This document shows positions 10,431 through 20,886 of a stretch of DNA of 31,507 bases, in pieces. The stretch's first letter is position 1. The number at the start of each line of letters is the position of its first letter. This stretch comes from Plantago elongata (Eukaryota > Streptophyta > Magnoliopsida > Lamiales > Plantaginaceae), in contig JAYMSP010001494.1 of NCBI GenBank assembly GCA_036897095.1, positions 1 to 31,507 on the forward strand. Reading direction: 5' to 3'. The translations under genes and the position numbers were made by a program. The notes under the pieces are model-generated. The model did not search any database. It had not been told where the DNA came from and worked only from the letters and a program-made list of their open reading frames with translations.

Positions 10431-11231
10431 CAATTTTTATTATTAATTATTAATATTGTATATTGGCATGTTCATAATTCACAATAATTTTATATTCCAC
10501 ATAATTTATTTATATTTTAATTAATATTAGAAAATTAACACATGTTACTGGCATGCGAACTATCAATTTATAATTTTTATTGTAAAAATTATACATTAAT
10601 AATTCATATTATCGTAAAACTATTAATTCCATCGTAATATTAATTATAATGTAACATCCTATAATGTAATACACGTGAAGAAGAACGATACTTAATGTGA
10701 AGAAGTAGAAGAATGATATTAGAAATTAACGACTAAGTCACAGTTAGTATATTTAACTTTTTAATAAGTGGCCCCTTGTAATTGGAAATTGTAACATTGT
10801 ATTAATGTTAGATTGTGTGCCTTAAGTGACCTCTGAGTAGCTCACCAGTTTTACATTTGTATTTTAATATTAATTCCTAGTTAAAGTTAAAAAATTTCAC
10901 TATAAAAAAATTAAAATGTAAAACCTGTTCCACGAGGAAGAAGTATAGTAAAATATTAACACCAGCCCTCAAGAAATGAGAAGTACAGTTCTGCTCGTTA
11001 TCTATTCAAGATAGAACTTAGATGTCCAACGCTAGGGAACATAATATAACAAATCCAATATTCAACTTTCACATTCAACAAATCATTCCATTCATCCAAT
11101 GGTTTATGCAAAAATGAACACACACAGTACATGATACAAAGTACTAACATCAAGCAATTAAGTTATATTTTCATCATTTCAGAACAGTTCACACACCATC
11201 ACACTAGATAGATATAAAACTCATCAAGCTG
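10431..11231. other. intergenic and E6-like 3' region
   Basis: AT-rich and without recognisable genes. The portion next to 11231 is presumably the 3' UTR of the minus-strand E6-like gene. Confidence 0.5.
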
Positions 11232-11963
11232 CTAGTTCAGTGTCACATCATCAATGAACTTGTAAGCATTGCCAGTATTGCCATAGACGTTCCTGTTAAT
11301 GTTTTCGCTCCTGGCTCGAATCCTATCATACGGATGATTGCTACTGTACTTCTCAGTATTCACATCATAAAAGTACTTACCGTTCTCCATGAACCTCGTA
11401 TCACTCATTCCCTGCTGCTTAAATCCATTTGCATTGTTACCAGCATTACCCCCGACATAAGTGCCCTGCTGCTCACTGTTGAAGCTGCTCCCACCAGTGT
11501 ATTCGTAGTTTCTGTTTATGTTGGTTGTGGAAGGATAGCTTCTATACTCAGAATCTCCTTGATGTTTCTGAGAATTATAGTAACTTTCTCCACCATCGTA
11601 GTACCTGTTTGCATTGATTGCTTCGCCAGGGAATTTTGTCTTTTCATTTATATCTTCCTCAAGCTCGGCCTCCGGAGTTATGTACACGAAAGGGTTGTAG
11701 TTTGTGGGGAGGTGATTGTTGAGGGGCTGTTTGGAATCGGCTTCGATCAGGGAAGGTGGGAGTTGGCCTGATTCATGACCGTAGAGACCGTAACCATTTC
11801 CGTTTTCGGTGTGGAATGAGGGTTGTTGATCATTGTTGGGAATTGAGGGTGGTAACTTGTTGAATACCTGAGAGTCTCTGGCATGGACATTGTAGGGTGA
11901 GCTTGAGAAGAGTGTTGTTAGTAGCAACAAGTAGATTAGAAACTGATTGGGAGATAAAGCCAT
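11232..11963 (-). CDS. E6-like secreted protein
   Basis: Single exon of 243 residues. The first ~28 residues form a signal peptide (hydrophobic run at 9-21, likely cleavage after NVHA). The mature part is hydrophilic and rich in Asn, Gly, Tyr, Ser and Gln, with a PFVYITPEAE segment near residue 91. The diagnostic C-terminal motif, SDTRFMENGKYFYDV, lies at residues 187-201 and is shared by plant E6 proteins, first known from cotton fibre. Members are thought to be extracellular or cell-wall proteins expressed in elongating cells; their molecular role is unknown. The start ATG is followed by GCT, a favoured plant context, and lies about 80 bases from a TATA box. No catalytic domain is visible. 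The family call is firm, the function is not. Confidence 0.88.
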   Translation of the reverse strand: MALSPNQFLIYLLLLTTLFSSSPYNVHARDSQVFNKLPPSIPNNDQQPSFHTENGNGYGLYGHESGQLPPSLIEADSKQPLNNHLPTNYNPFVYITPEAELEEDINEKTKFPGEAINANRYYDGGESYYNSQKHQGDSEYRSYPSTTNINRNYEYTGGSSFNSEQQGTYVGGNAGNNANGFKQQGMSDTRFMENGKYFYDVNTEKYSSNHPYDRIRARSENINRNVYGNTGNAYKFIDDVTLN

Positions 11964-12040
11964 TGAATTGGAGAAGGAGATAGAAACTTAGACGGGCTTG
12001 TTGGTTGTGTGAGTGATTCAGAAGGGTAATGGTCTCATCA

Positions 12041-12047
12041 ATTTATA
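12041..12047 (-). promoter_or_regulatory. TATA box of the E6-like gene
   Basis: On the minus strand CTATAAATTG lies about 80 bases upstream of the ATG at 11963, which would give a leader of about 50 bases. The C/T-rich sequence between them is typical of a plant 5' UTR. Confidence 0.6.
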
Positions 12048-12059
12048 GATGGTGAAGCT

Positions 12060-13745
12060 GGTACAAGGAACGGTTCATGTTCCATAATTATGAAAAAGGC
12101 GTTCGATGTCCCAATTTTTTCTAATGTAAGTCAGATTTACTATGAACATAATGGTTGTTATTCATTATTGTTTTTTACCCTGTTTATTTATTAGTATCAG
12201 GTACTTATTACTGTTTTTCCATGTTAGATATTTTTTGGAATATACAATCAACAATGCAGATATGGATGATTAGTAGTAATAAATAAAATTAGCTTGATTT
12301 GTGTTATCCAATTTCTTTATTACCACGATGACTCGAAGGATTGGGTTTAAATCTAAGGCTAATTGGTATAGAATTTAAATGTACATTTGGATGGATTTTG
12401 ATAAAATTATGTTTGAAATGTAATTGAAATGGAGATATTTAAAGTGTATTTTAGGTCAAATCATTGTTCATCGAGTCAAATGTACCGATTACAATTGAGA
12501 AACAAACATCCCTTAGTTTTCGGGTTATTTTCATATATTAGACACTTTGTAAAATATACTGATAGGTTGTTCTATAAACATACATTGCATATGTAAACAT
12601 CTGTATTTGTGGCTTTTAGTCTTACTTCTAGTTACCATAAACAGTCATACAGGTATACATATTTGAGATATGATAAGTTTTTGGGAAAGTTATAGTTCAT
12701 ACTCACTTTATCTGTATTAATATGATATATTTTTCTATTATTTTAAAATTTTATTTTTTCACAACTTCTTAAGTAATAATAAATGTAAATTATGAACTGT
12801 GTTGTTCATAATATATGGGTAGTAATTATACATGCGGGAGAAGTTTGGTTAAAATTTAATGTTGCATAAATTTTAGAACTACTAAATTTGAAATTCTAGT
12901 CATTCATTCAATTTTATAATTAAGTGAACTTTAAGAAAACATTTATAACCGAGTAAAGAGTCAAGAAACTTATAAATGGTCTCTCATGGTCTGATTTCAT
13001 GCTATTAAATCTCCATGTGACCAATTATGGTTAATTATGAATTACTACTACAAATAATACAGCACACTTAATATGGTGTCTATAAATACAAATTAATCAA
13101 ATTTATATCCCATACAAATTCACATATTTCATGTTTCATAAGATATTTGTATTTCAAATGTATAAGTGCAAAAAGAATCTGCACAATTATGTTCATAAGT
13201 TAATTTAAAAAGTAGCAAAATTTTAAGTGTTACACCAACCCACAAGTGAAAGAGTCTATTCAATTTATTAATTGGATAAGTTGGCTTTCACCAACTTAAA
13301 ATGAGTACTTTGTATGTAAATGTATACATTTTAGTATTTCTTAAGTGCAACGTACCTCTATCATTTAGTAGTTTGATAAGTTATGCGACATAGTTATAAT
13401 CGTAAATATATAATATTTAAAAAAAACAACGTATACAAATGCTTAGATGCAAAAATAAAATACAGAAGCATGAATGTCTTAGCCTTGTTAATGGATACTA
13501 TACCCACCAAAAAATCAAAAGTTCAAAACTACGCAAAAATCATTATCATCATCTAAACAGTTCTAGTTTGGTTTCTTTTCATGACTCAATCAACAACCAC
13601 AACGTTCAGTTAGACTGATCCAATCACCCTGTTCTAAATTGTTTTCAATTCCTTTAGAAAAATATACTTTGGACCGCATATATAAAATACTAAGTTTTAT
13701 AAAAGTCTCCCTACATTTGGAGAGTCTGGAGAAACACCTAATTTT
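12060..13745. other. AT-rich intergenic DNA
   Basis: The first few hundred bases are the upstream region of the E6-like gene. No genes, RNA genes or clear transposon ends are seen in the remainder. Confidence 0.55.
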
Positions 13746-13749
13746 TAAA

Positions 13750-14115
13750 ACATATTATCTAGTTTTTATATAAATAACATGTGTTTTAGTTTTTACCAAT
13801 ATTTGTCTAGTTTTTCATATTATATCTTTACGTTGTGCATTTGTGTTGAATCATCAAATTTTTGTATGTATTGTCTCGTTTATACAATATATTGTCTAGT
13901 TTTGTAATTATATTGTCTATTTTTATAAATGATCTTGTATAGTTTTATTACTTGTAAAAAAAATTCATTCGGTGTAATCTATATTGTCTAGTTTTTTCAT
14001 ATTATTATCTAGTTTTTACATTATATTGTCTAGTTTATAAAAGAAATTCTCTAGTTTATATGATATTAAATTTATACTATTGTTTAGTCTTTTACATTTT
14101 ATTGTCTAGTTTTTA
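13750..14115. repeat. degenerate AT-rich array of a TTGTCTAGTTTTTA motif
   Basis: About eleven copies of TTGTCTAGTTTT or close variants lie in 365 bases, many of them 20-23 bp apart in the later half. The array sits between ordinary AT-rich DNA and ends where a short inverted segment begins (ACTTTCTGGACTCTC near 14204 and GGAGAGTCTGGAGAA near 13719). Those flanking inverted segments hint that the array is the inside of a small non-autonomous transposon. Confidence 0.75.
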
Positions 14116-14395
14116 ATGAATCCGGGTCAAAAGATCCGCAAAAAATCATCAAGTCAAATTGCGAAAAAAAAGTATAATTGTCTAATTTTACCATTTTGAG
14201 AGGACTTTCTGGACTCTCTAAAATATACAGGTCTCTCGCAAGACGACTCTATGTAACAACTCTGAAGAAAAGTTGTGTGTGGTGTGAGTTTGCGAGCGGA
14301 TAAAAATTGAAATTGACTTTTTAGCCGATTGTTGGAAAATAGAGAAGAAGCTCTAAACAAAGTGCAATAGTTAAACGATACTTTAACCAGTAAAT

Positions 14396-14523
14396 TGACA
14401 CTTTAACATGACAATTCATTACTTTGTTGGAGAATAGAGAAAAAGTGTTAAATAAATTATTAAATTAAAATGACACTTTAACATGACAATTTATTACTTT
14501 GTTGGAGAATAAAGAAAAAGTGA
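14396..14523. repeat. two-copy direct repeat, 75-bp spacing
   Basis: A ~52-bp segment starting TGACACTTTAACATGACAAT and running through TTGTTGGAGAATA occurs at 14396 and again at 14471, differing at a few bases. A partial third ACACTTTAA copy follows near 14540. Confidence 0.8.
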
Positions 14524-14529
14524 ATTTTT

Positions 14530-15035
14530 AAAGTAAAACAACACTTTAACAAGTACAATGACACTTTAATATGAAATAAAAAATTTATTATATTATTATA
14601 ATTGCCGCGTGTCCATCTCCAACGGTAAATATTTATTGCTTCTTTTTTCTGATTTTTTTTGTTTAAATCTGTGTGACTACTGCCCATCACAATCATCAAC
14701 CACTGTGAGGTGATTTCTAACTCATCCTTCCCTAGTTTAAAAAGGCTATACGGGGATAGTATGTAATCCATTTTCGGAAATGTTAAATATGGGATCAATT
14801 TTATTAGACGTGAAACAATGTTATAACGCCAATATTATTATAATTAAAAAATAGTTCAATATTTTAAAAAAATTACAATTATACCTAAAAAAACAACCAA
14901 ACAAGTTTATTCGAATTAATTTCAAAATCCGAACGAATAGATAAAAAGAAACACGAAGAACACAAAATGTCCATCGAAAAACACGAAGATCCGAAGAATT
15001 ACCGAATCAACTCCGATGATCGGAGAAACTATCCC
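14530..15035. other. intergenic, no gene recognised
   Basis: AT-rich DNA. Nothing is recognised until the composition changes abruptly at about 15000. Confidence 0.5.
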
Positions 15036-15039
15036 CATA

Positions 15040-15625
15040 ACTGATCGGAGTAGCTAACAGGAGCTACTCCGATTAATGAGATCTGCTCCGATCTGCTCAG
15101 CCGGTCTTGAGCTGAGCAGATCAGAGCAGGCTGCCTGCTCCAATATGGAGCAAGTCTTGCTCCAGATCAGAGCACCAGTAGCTCCGATCTTGGAGCTACA
15201 TCAGCTCCTAGTCTGGAGCAAGACTTGCTCTCGATCGAAGTAATTGCAGCTCCGTTATTGGAGCTGCTGCAACTCCGACCTGGAGCAAGACATATTGTAC
15301 TGCATCAGCTCCAATATGGAGCAAGTCTTGCTCCAGAACGGAGCAGCTGCAGCTCAAACATTGTAGTTGTTGGAGCTGCTCCGATCTGGAGCAAGAAATA
15401 TCGTACATCAGCAGCTCCGATCTGGAGCAAGTCTTGCTCCAAATCTGAGCATGGCTGCCCGTCCAGATCTAAATGGAGCTTTCTGGTCAGCCTTGATGCT
15501 GATCATAAAGTTGTTCCAGTCAGCAAGGTTCGAGTCAGATTTGAGGCTGACCATACCGGTCAGCTTCGAGGCTGACCTGGCCCTGTTATGGTTCTGACGA
15601 GCACGTTGTACTCGTCGGGGTCATT
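15040..15625. repeat. GC-rich block of consecutive short palindromes
   Basis: The pentamer GGAGC or its complement GCTCC occurs 23 times between about 15058 and 15480. A recurrent unit pairs GCTCC-(5 nt)-GGAGC and then GGAGCAAGTCTTGCTCC, which is itself a perfect 8-bp-arm palindrome. Full or variant units start near 15137, 15203, 15271, 15308, 15377 and 15413, i.e. at steps of about 36 or 66-69 bp. The block starts with a separate hairpin (ATCGGAGTAGCT pairing across 15045-15075). From 15495 it changes to GGTCAGC/GCTGACC palindromes and ends with GACGAGCAC..GTACTCGTC near 15597-15618. The surroundings are strongly AT-rich. Open frames crossing the block are low-complexity and not convincing genes. 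Confidence 0.85.
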
Positions 15626-15639
15626 TTTTGTTATTTTTG

Positions 15640-16503
15640 ACATAATTTTGCATTTTTAAAACTATTTTTTCATGTTCTTTATGAGTATGAATATACTAAA
15701 AAATTAACTAATAATTAGCAATTACAATACCATATTAAAATAATAAAAATATTGATATATTTTTTATGATCAGCACAATGTAACTAATTACTGTACGAAA
15801 TTGATTTTGTTGTGTTATAATATCGTATTTTATATATGTTCGAATATGTGATAATTTAAATATATTTTTTTGAAAATTGGAATAATTCTATATATTTATC
15901 AATTAAAGAATCTATTGTAATATATAAAAATGTATCCTGGTAAAAAGTTGTCAGTGTGTTTAACAACTCCCTTTGGATATCACAATAGAACATAATTGCA
16001 GACAACCTGGCCAAGAAATGAAGAGGTTCCTCAAGGTGTTTCGTAATTCGTACAACTTCACATTCAGCTGTGTTTTCTACATCACACCGCATAGGTCATT
16101 TAGAACTCACCATACGAGCTTTAATATCAGCCGTGCACAAAAAGTAGAGCAGCACTAGGTATCATAGAATGCCAGAACTGTTTTTTGTTATAAATTTCAT
16201 AATATCATATATAAATTGGAGTGGGATTGAAGAATCACAAGTATTCCTTTCTCATATCTGAGCTCTTTTCTCAGACAAGCATATATTGACCGATTGACGT
16301 GTGCTTTCTATCCTACGGATGATACTGCTCAGTGAAAAGACTGGCCACTCAAAACTGAGAGGCAACTTTTAATTGACATTCAAGAACTGACTTCTCAGCC
16401 CACAGTGAATAGTTCCCTGTTAGATTCCATGGCAAATTATCAAGACTATTCCGTTAGTTGTGATTAATGAGGCAAGCACTTCGGTTTAGAGGAACTCTTG
16501 CAG
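15640..16503. other. spacer and 3' region of the coiled-coil gene
   Basis: AT-rich to about 15950; the part nearer 16503 is probably the 3' UTR of the minus-strand gene. Small open frames on both strands at 15856-16158 have no recognisable domain. Confidence 0.5.
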
Positions 16504-19390
16504 CTAGTGCAGCTGAGATAGGAGACACATACAGGCTGCCATTATGGGGAAAGCCACCAGGGCAGATGCCTAAATTGGCAGATTGGAATATTAGGCAGGT
16601 ATGTGATGTGACAAAATATAGCCTACAGGTATGGTTATGTAAGAAAAAAGCAGATCATGAAGGTACAAACACATTACCACAAAAAAAATCACCTCCTCAT
16701 GAGCAACAGCTGCAGTGAGTTCATTGCTTTTCATCACCTGCCTCGTGAAACATTGTAACTGACAAATTAGATCAAGAAATGTCAGTATATGATATCAAAG
16801 AGTGTTCTATGTTGATTCTCAATGTAACTTGGTGACTGGAAACTTTAATGCAGGAACACATGGCATCTATCTCTCGGTTATTAAAGTTGCCCTTCACTAA
16901 ACATTACAAAATACAGAAGCATACAGTGACCTCGTCAAATTTCTTTTATGTGAAATCATTAGCAGCCAATTTAACTGACATAGGAGAAAGGAGTCCAGGA
17001 GCCAACAATAAGTCCAATTGCACAAAACAGAGATTCTTGTTTGTATGCGTAAAATCATGCAATACGGATACAGAGGCGCATGAATTGCACTGAACACTGA
17101 GATGACCAGATAGTCACTACTGGAGCTCACAACAAACTTAAAGAAAGGGATAAGGTAGATTCTCGTGGATGCTGGACCAATCAGGAAACTTTTTTTTTTT
17201 TAGGAGCTTAAAAGAATGTGACAATAGCAGGGAAGAGTCTTTTTCTTCATGAATTCTCTCAAAAGTTGAAAATCCGTAGCAGACTAGCAGTTGATCGACG
17301 AAGGAGAACAAAATAGAGCAAAGGCTTAGTTGTTAATGACCTTGTCAAATTGTTAATATCATAGCATCCTAACCTTTTGGTACTAACATCATACTAGCTA
17401 CGAATCTGATAGCCAACTTAGAAGAATAAAACAGCATACATTCACATAAAGCATGGAAGTTGGAACATTGTAGAATTAAAACACAATCTGTGATTGGTTT
17501 GTCAATAGCGTACACTTTGTAAATTACAAATGATCAACTCATATTTCAAAGAAAAGAAATAAATCAGACAATTCGTTGCAACAAAACTATAAGAGATTTT
17601 CATTCCATAAGCAAATAGTACACTCACAAAGATTCTAACTTGCAATATATTTACATATAGAGCATGCATGCACCAAATGGAAATAATCAAATAACTAAAT
17701 ATATTGCCATTATTGTTCAACCCAATGAATAAACCATTAAAAGACTTGAATGCTGCAATCTGAATCAACTGATTTCTTGTCCAACTTTCAAGTTAATTAA
17801 TTTTCTTCAATTTTAATAATTTAAAAAATAAAAAACTCTAGACAATACGTATTTAAGTCTGTCTTGGTGTCCAAAACAAATTGCAAGGTGAGAAACATAT
17901 TTTACCCATCTTTAGGATAGAGACAGAAGAAAGATTTTACTTAACAACATGTTAGGCAGGGAATCCTGGTTAGCAGAACCTAACTGGAGAAGTAGATGAA
18001 TCCACGCTTAGATGGTCAAAGCTGAATACCTGGTGGTGATAATGCTTTGCAGCTATGAACATTTGCATAGCTTGAGACTTGCAAAAATGCAGCGCACTCC
18101 TATACCTTGGAACATAAGGATCCAGTATCCTTTTCAAAAAAATGTGACAAACTTCATACAGATCCGCGAAGAACTAGGGAGTAAAACGGTAGTGTCAGAA
18201 TACAAAAGGTAAGACATTTTACAAATCATTTAAATAATAAAAAACACTGTTCATTGAACTAAATGTTATTGGCATGTTTATAAGATGGCACAAGTAAACA
18301 TATGATACAACTAAGACATTATACCGTTAGATACGGGCATCTTCTCCACATTTCCTTTGCAGCAATTGCCATTTTCACCTGCAATTTAAAAATAGTTTGA
18401 ACTCTACGCAATACATTGACAAGTTTGTTTCCAATGAAATAACGAGGAATCAGAGGTACCTCTGCGATGTAAACAGCCTGCTCAAGTTGCTTAACTTGAT
18501 TCCATTTCTCAGTTACAATATCATTCATCTGCCAAAATCATGATGACAGATGTTTAATATTACCAATACTACTATAATTCTATCACATTTCATTTTCTTT
18601 GAAAAAATACAAAGAGAAGCACAGTAGCTGCAATCTAAGTATGTTTGTGAATATAAACGAACATGCATACTTGATACACCCCCGTTGTGGAACCCAAGAT
18701 GCAAACACATAATAAAATTACTGCAGATGTTTACCTCTCCAACTTTCGAGGTAACCTCTTTTAATTTCCTCTCAGCCTCTAAAGCTTTATGCTCCAAAGA
18801 ATGAACTTCAAAATTAGTTTTCCGGGAGGCATCCCATAGAAATCGTATCTACACACATTACAAAATCTATTTACCAAAGGTAGAACTGTATGAATTAACT
18901 ACTAATAAAGCAAATACAATATGACAGTAACAAAATGTATGTATACCTCATCCTCAAGAGCACTGATCTTTCCAATTGACCGAGACTTCTCATCTCCAAA
19001 ACCTGACATTGTTAATTTAAGACGATCAATTTCCTCAGCTAGCACCTCAATCTTCTTCTCACACTCCTTCAGATGCCCACTCTTCACATCTGCGTCTACA
19101 ACTCTTTCTCCAAATACCGATTCTGCGATCGCGAACGGTTGCAGTTCAGGAATTATCGATCAAACAAATGTGGATAAGGCATACATGATAAAAGTAGAGA
19201 GAAAATGACCTAATCGAGCAATTCTGAGCTTGGCATCTTCCAGCTGACATGCCAAGGAGTTATCGTTCTGTTCGCTCGAACAAGACGACGTCGTTGGGAT
19301 GGCAACTGTGGAGATTAGGGCAGTGGATTGGGGGAGTGATAGAAAGACATAGGCGAGTATGGCGGGAAGAACTGTCAACGATTTGTCCAT
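16504..19390 (-). CDS. coiled-coil membrane protein, At2g24420/At4g31340/EMB1353-like, eight exons
   Basis: Minus-strand exons that I assembled: 19390-19210, 19122-18947, 18848-18735, 18528-18460, 18378-18325, 18173-18030, 16758-16678, 16569-16504. All introns are GT..AG; the first is phase 1 and the rest phase 0. The product is 294 residues. Residues 1-25 are a signal peptide or N-terminal anchor. Residues 45-185 are Lys/Glu-rich coiled coil. Residues 242-248 (HYHHQLQ) and 256-262 (KSNELTA) followed by a hydrophobic segment at 269-290 match the C-terminal signature of this plant family. The protein is likely anchored in an endomembrane with its coils exposed; its biochemical function is unknown, although the Arabidopsis member EMB1353 is named for embryo lethality. 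The start is the ATG at 19390. Intron 6 is long (1,271 bp). Every exon join preserves frame, which strongly supports the model; UTR ends are unknown. Confidence 0.85.
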
Positions 19391-20815
19391 CACTGAGGAT
19401 TTGAGCTCTGTGAAGTGAGCTCGACTAGCGCAGTGATTCGAGATGTTGAGCCAGAATTGTCAATTCTTGGCTGCAATAAGGCCATTGTCAATTTTTTATT
19501 CACAATTATGTCATCACAAAATAATTTTTCACAATAGCGTATAACGACTCGACCACTAATCGATCGAGTCTCGACTTTTAGATCTGAATAGTTAATCATT
19601 GATAACTCTACTGGTGATTTGTTGGCTTCGATATACCAACACGTGTACTTTCCCTAACCCTATAACTTCACTAGTATACGCAAACTGAGACACTTTCATA
19701 TTGATCACCAATCTTAAGATTATCGATAGCAAAAATTTACACCTCGATTCCTTTAAGCATATTGAGATTGACTTGAAAATCTAGAGCATTACAATACCGA
19801 TGTTAAATAAATCTGTGTTAATACATAGTGATGTCTTTAATAATATTCCATGTTTTTAACCAAAATTAATTAAGTTTTTTAAAATAATTTTAGTGCATTA
19901 TTTCTATTTTAAACTAAACATTTTAAGTTTTTCGTGATAAGTTTAGTGCATCTTTATCCACGATGCAGTTCTCATTAAACTTAAAAATATATACTTGGAT
20001 ATTTGGAATGCTCCGTCTATTCAAACCAGTATAGTACCTTTTAGTTCGGTGTTAATTTATTGTTTTAATTGACAAATTGATGATGATCCCACAAACCAAT
20101 ACATATACTCTTAGTTGTTATTTTATTATCATATATACATATGCACATCAATAAAGCATCTACAAGATCAATCCTAAAATTATTTTAGAGTTGAATACAC
20201 TTAAACTTCGAAGTATGTATGAATGAAAGAACTAAATAAAGATGTGTGATGCATCTTGCAAGTATGATTAGCGTTTTTAGTATTATGAGAACACTAAAAA
20301 GAATTATATGTGAATTATATGTGTGAATAATAGAAGATAAATACATAAAAAATGATATGTTGATATACATATTATTCACAAATCAGTTTACAAATAAATG
20401 TCCGGTTACAAGTGGCGGGGTGTTACATTATACTTGTGTTCTATACAGTTAATGTTAATATAAAAATTAAAATAAAATGTGGCAATTACTTCTGAATATC
20501 TGAAATTTGGTAGCCAAAAGGAAAATACATATGTAGATATTTCATGCCCATGAAAGCAGAAGGAAAAATAAAATAAGAGGACTTGACCATTGAGGCATTG
20601 ACCAAATAAGAGGTGCCAACCCGGCCCAGATGCCGACTTACCAGTATATCCGAACCGGAGTCTAGAAAGTACTAGGCCCTTCTAGCTCAGAAAGCTTCAA
20701 CTGATTTCCAGATTTCTCCATTGATCTATCTATTTCTCTGTGTCTATTTCCAATTGAAAATGAAAATCACCAGCACACATAATAAGAACCAAAATTCTAT
20801 CTCAGTTCCTAGCTT
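19391..20815. other. divergent intergenic region
   Basis: About 1.4 kb between the divergent coiled-coil and DnaJ genes, holding both promoters. It is AT-rich. A short imperfect palindrome rich in TCGA lies near 19546-19570. No other gene was seen. Confidence 0.6.
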
Positions 20816-20826
20816 AACTATATAGG
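20660..20826 (+). promoter_or_regulatory. DnaJ promoter: TATA box and possible heat-shock element
   Basis: CTATATAGG at about 20819-20827 is a good TATA box about 65 bases before the ATG. GTC-TA-GAA-AG-TAC at 20660-20672 fits the TTCnnGAAnnTTC heat-shock element at 7 of 9 fixed positions. Further TTC and GAA pieces follow (CTTCTAGCTCAGAAAGCTTC near 20679-20698) but their spacing is not canonical. Confidence 0.4.
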
Positions 20827-20886
20827 CAAATCCACTTGTAATTGCTTTGAAGAAGAGTTTTGGTGAATTAACAGAGGAAGACGAAG

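Noticed and set aside
11334-11771. 145-codon plus-strand open frame
   Set aside because: Antisense shadow of the E6-like coding sequence.
15225-15597. Two overlapping plus-strand open frames in the palindrome block
   Set aside because: They consist of repeated low-complexity Leu/Ala/Ser/Arg words produced by the GGAGC repeats, and the minus strand is equally open. No domain.
16467-16718. 83-codon plus-strand open frame
   Set aside because: Antisense to exons 7 and 8 of the coiled-coil gene, whose frame and splice sites explain the region.
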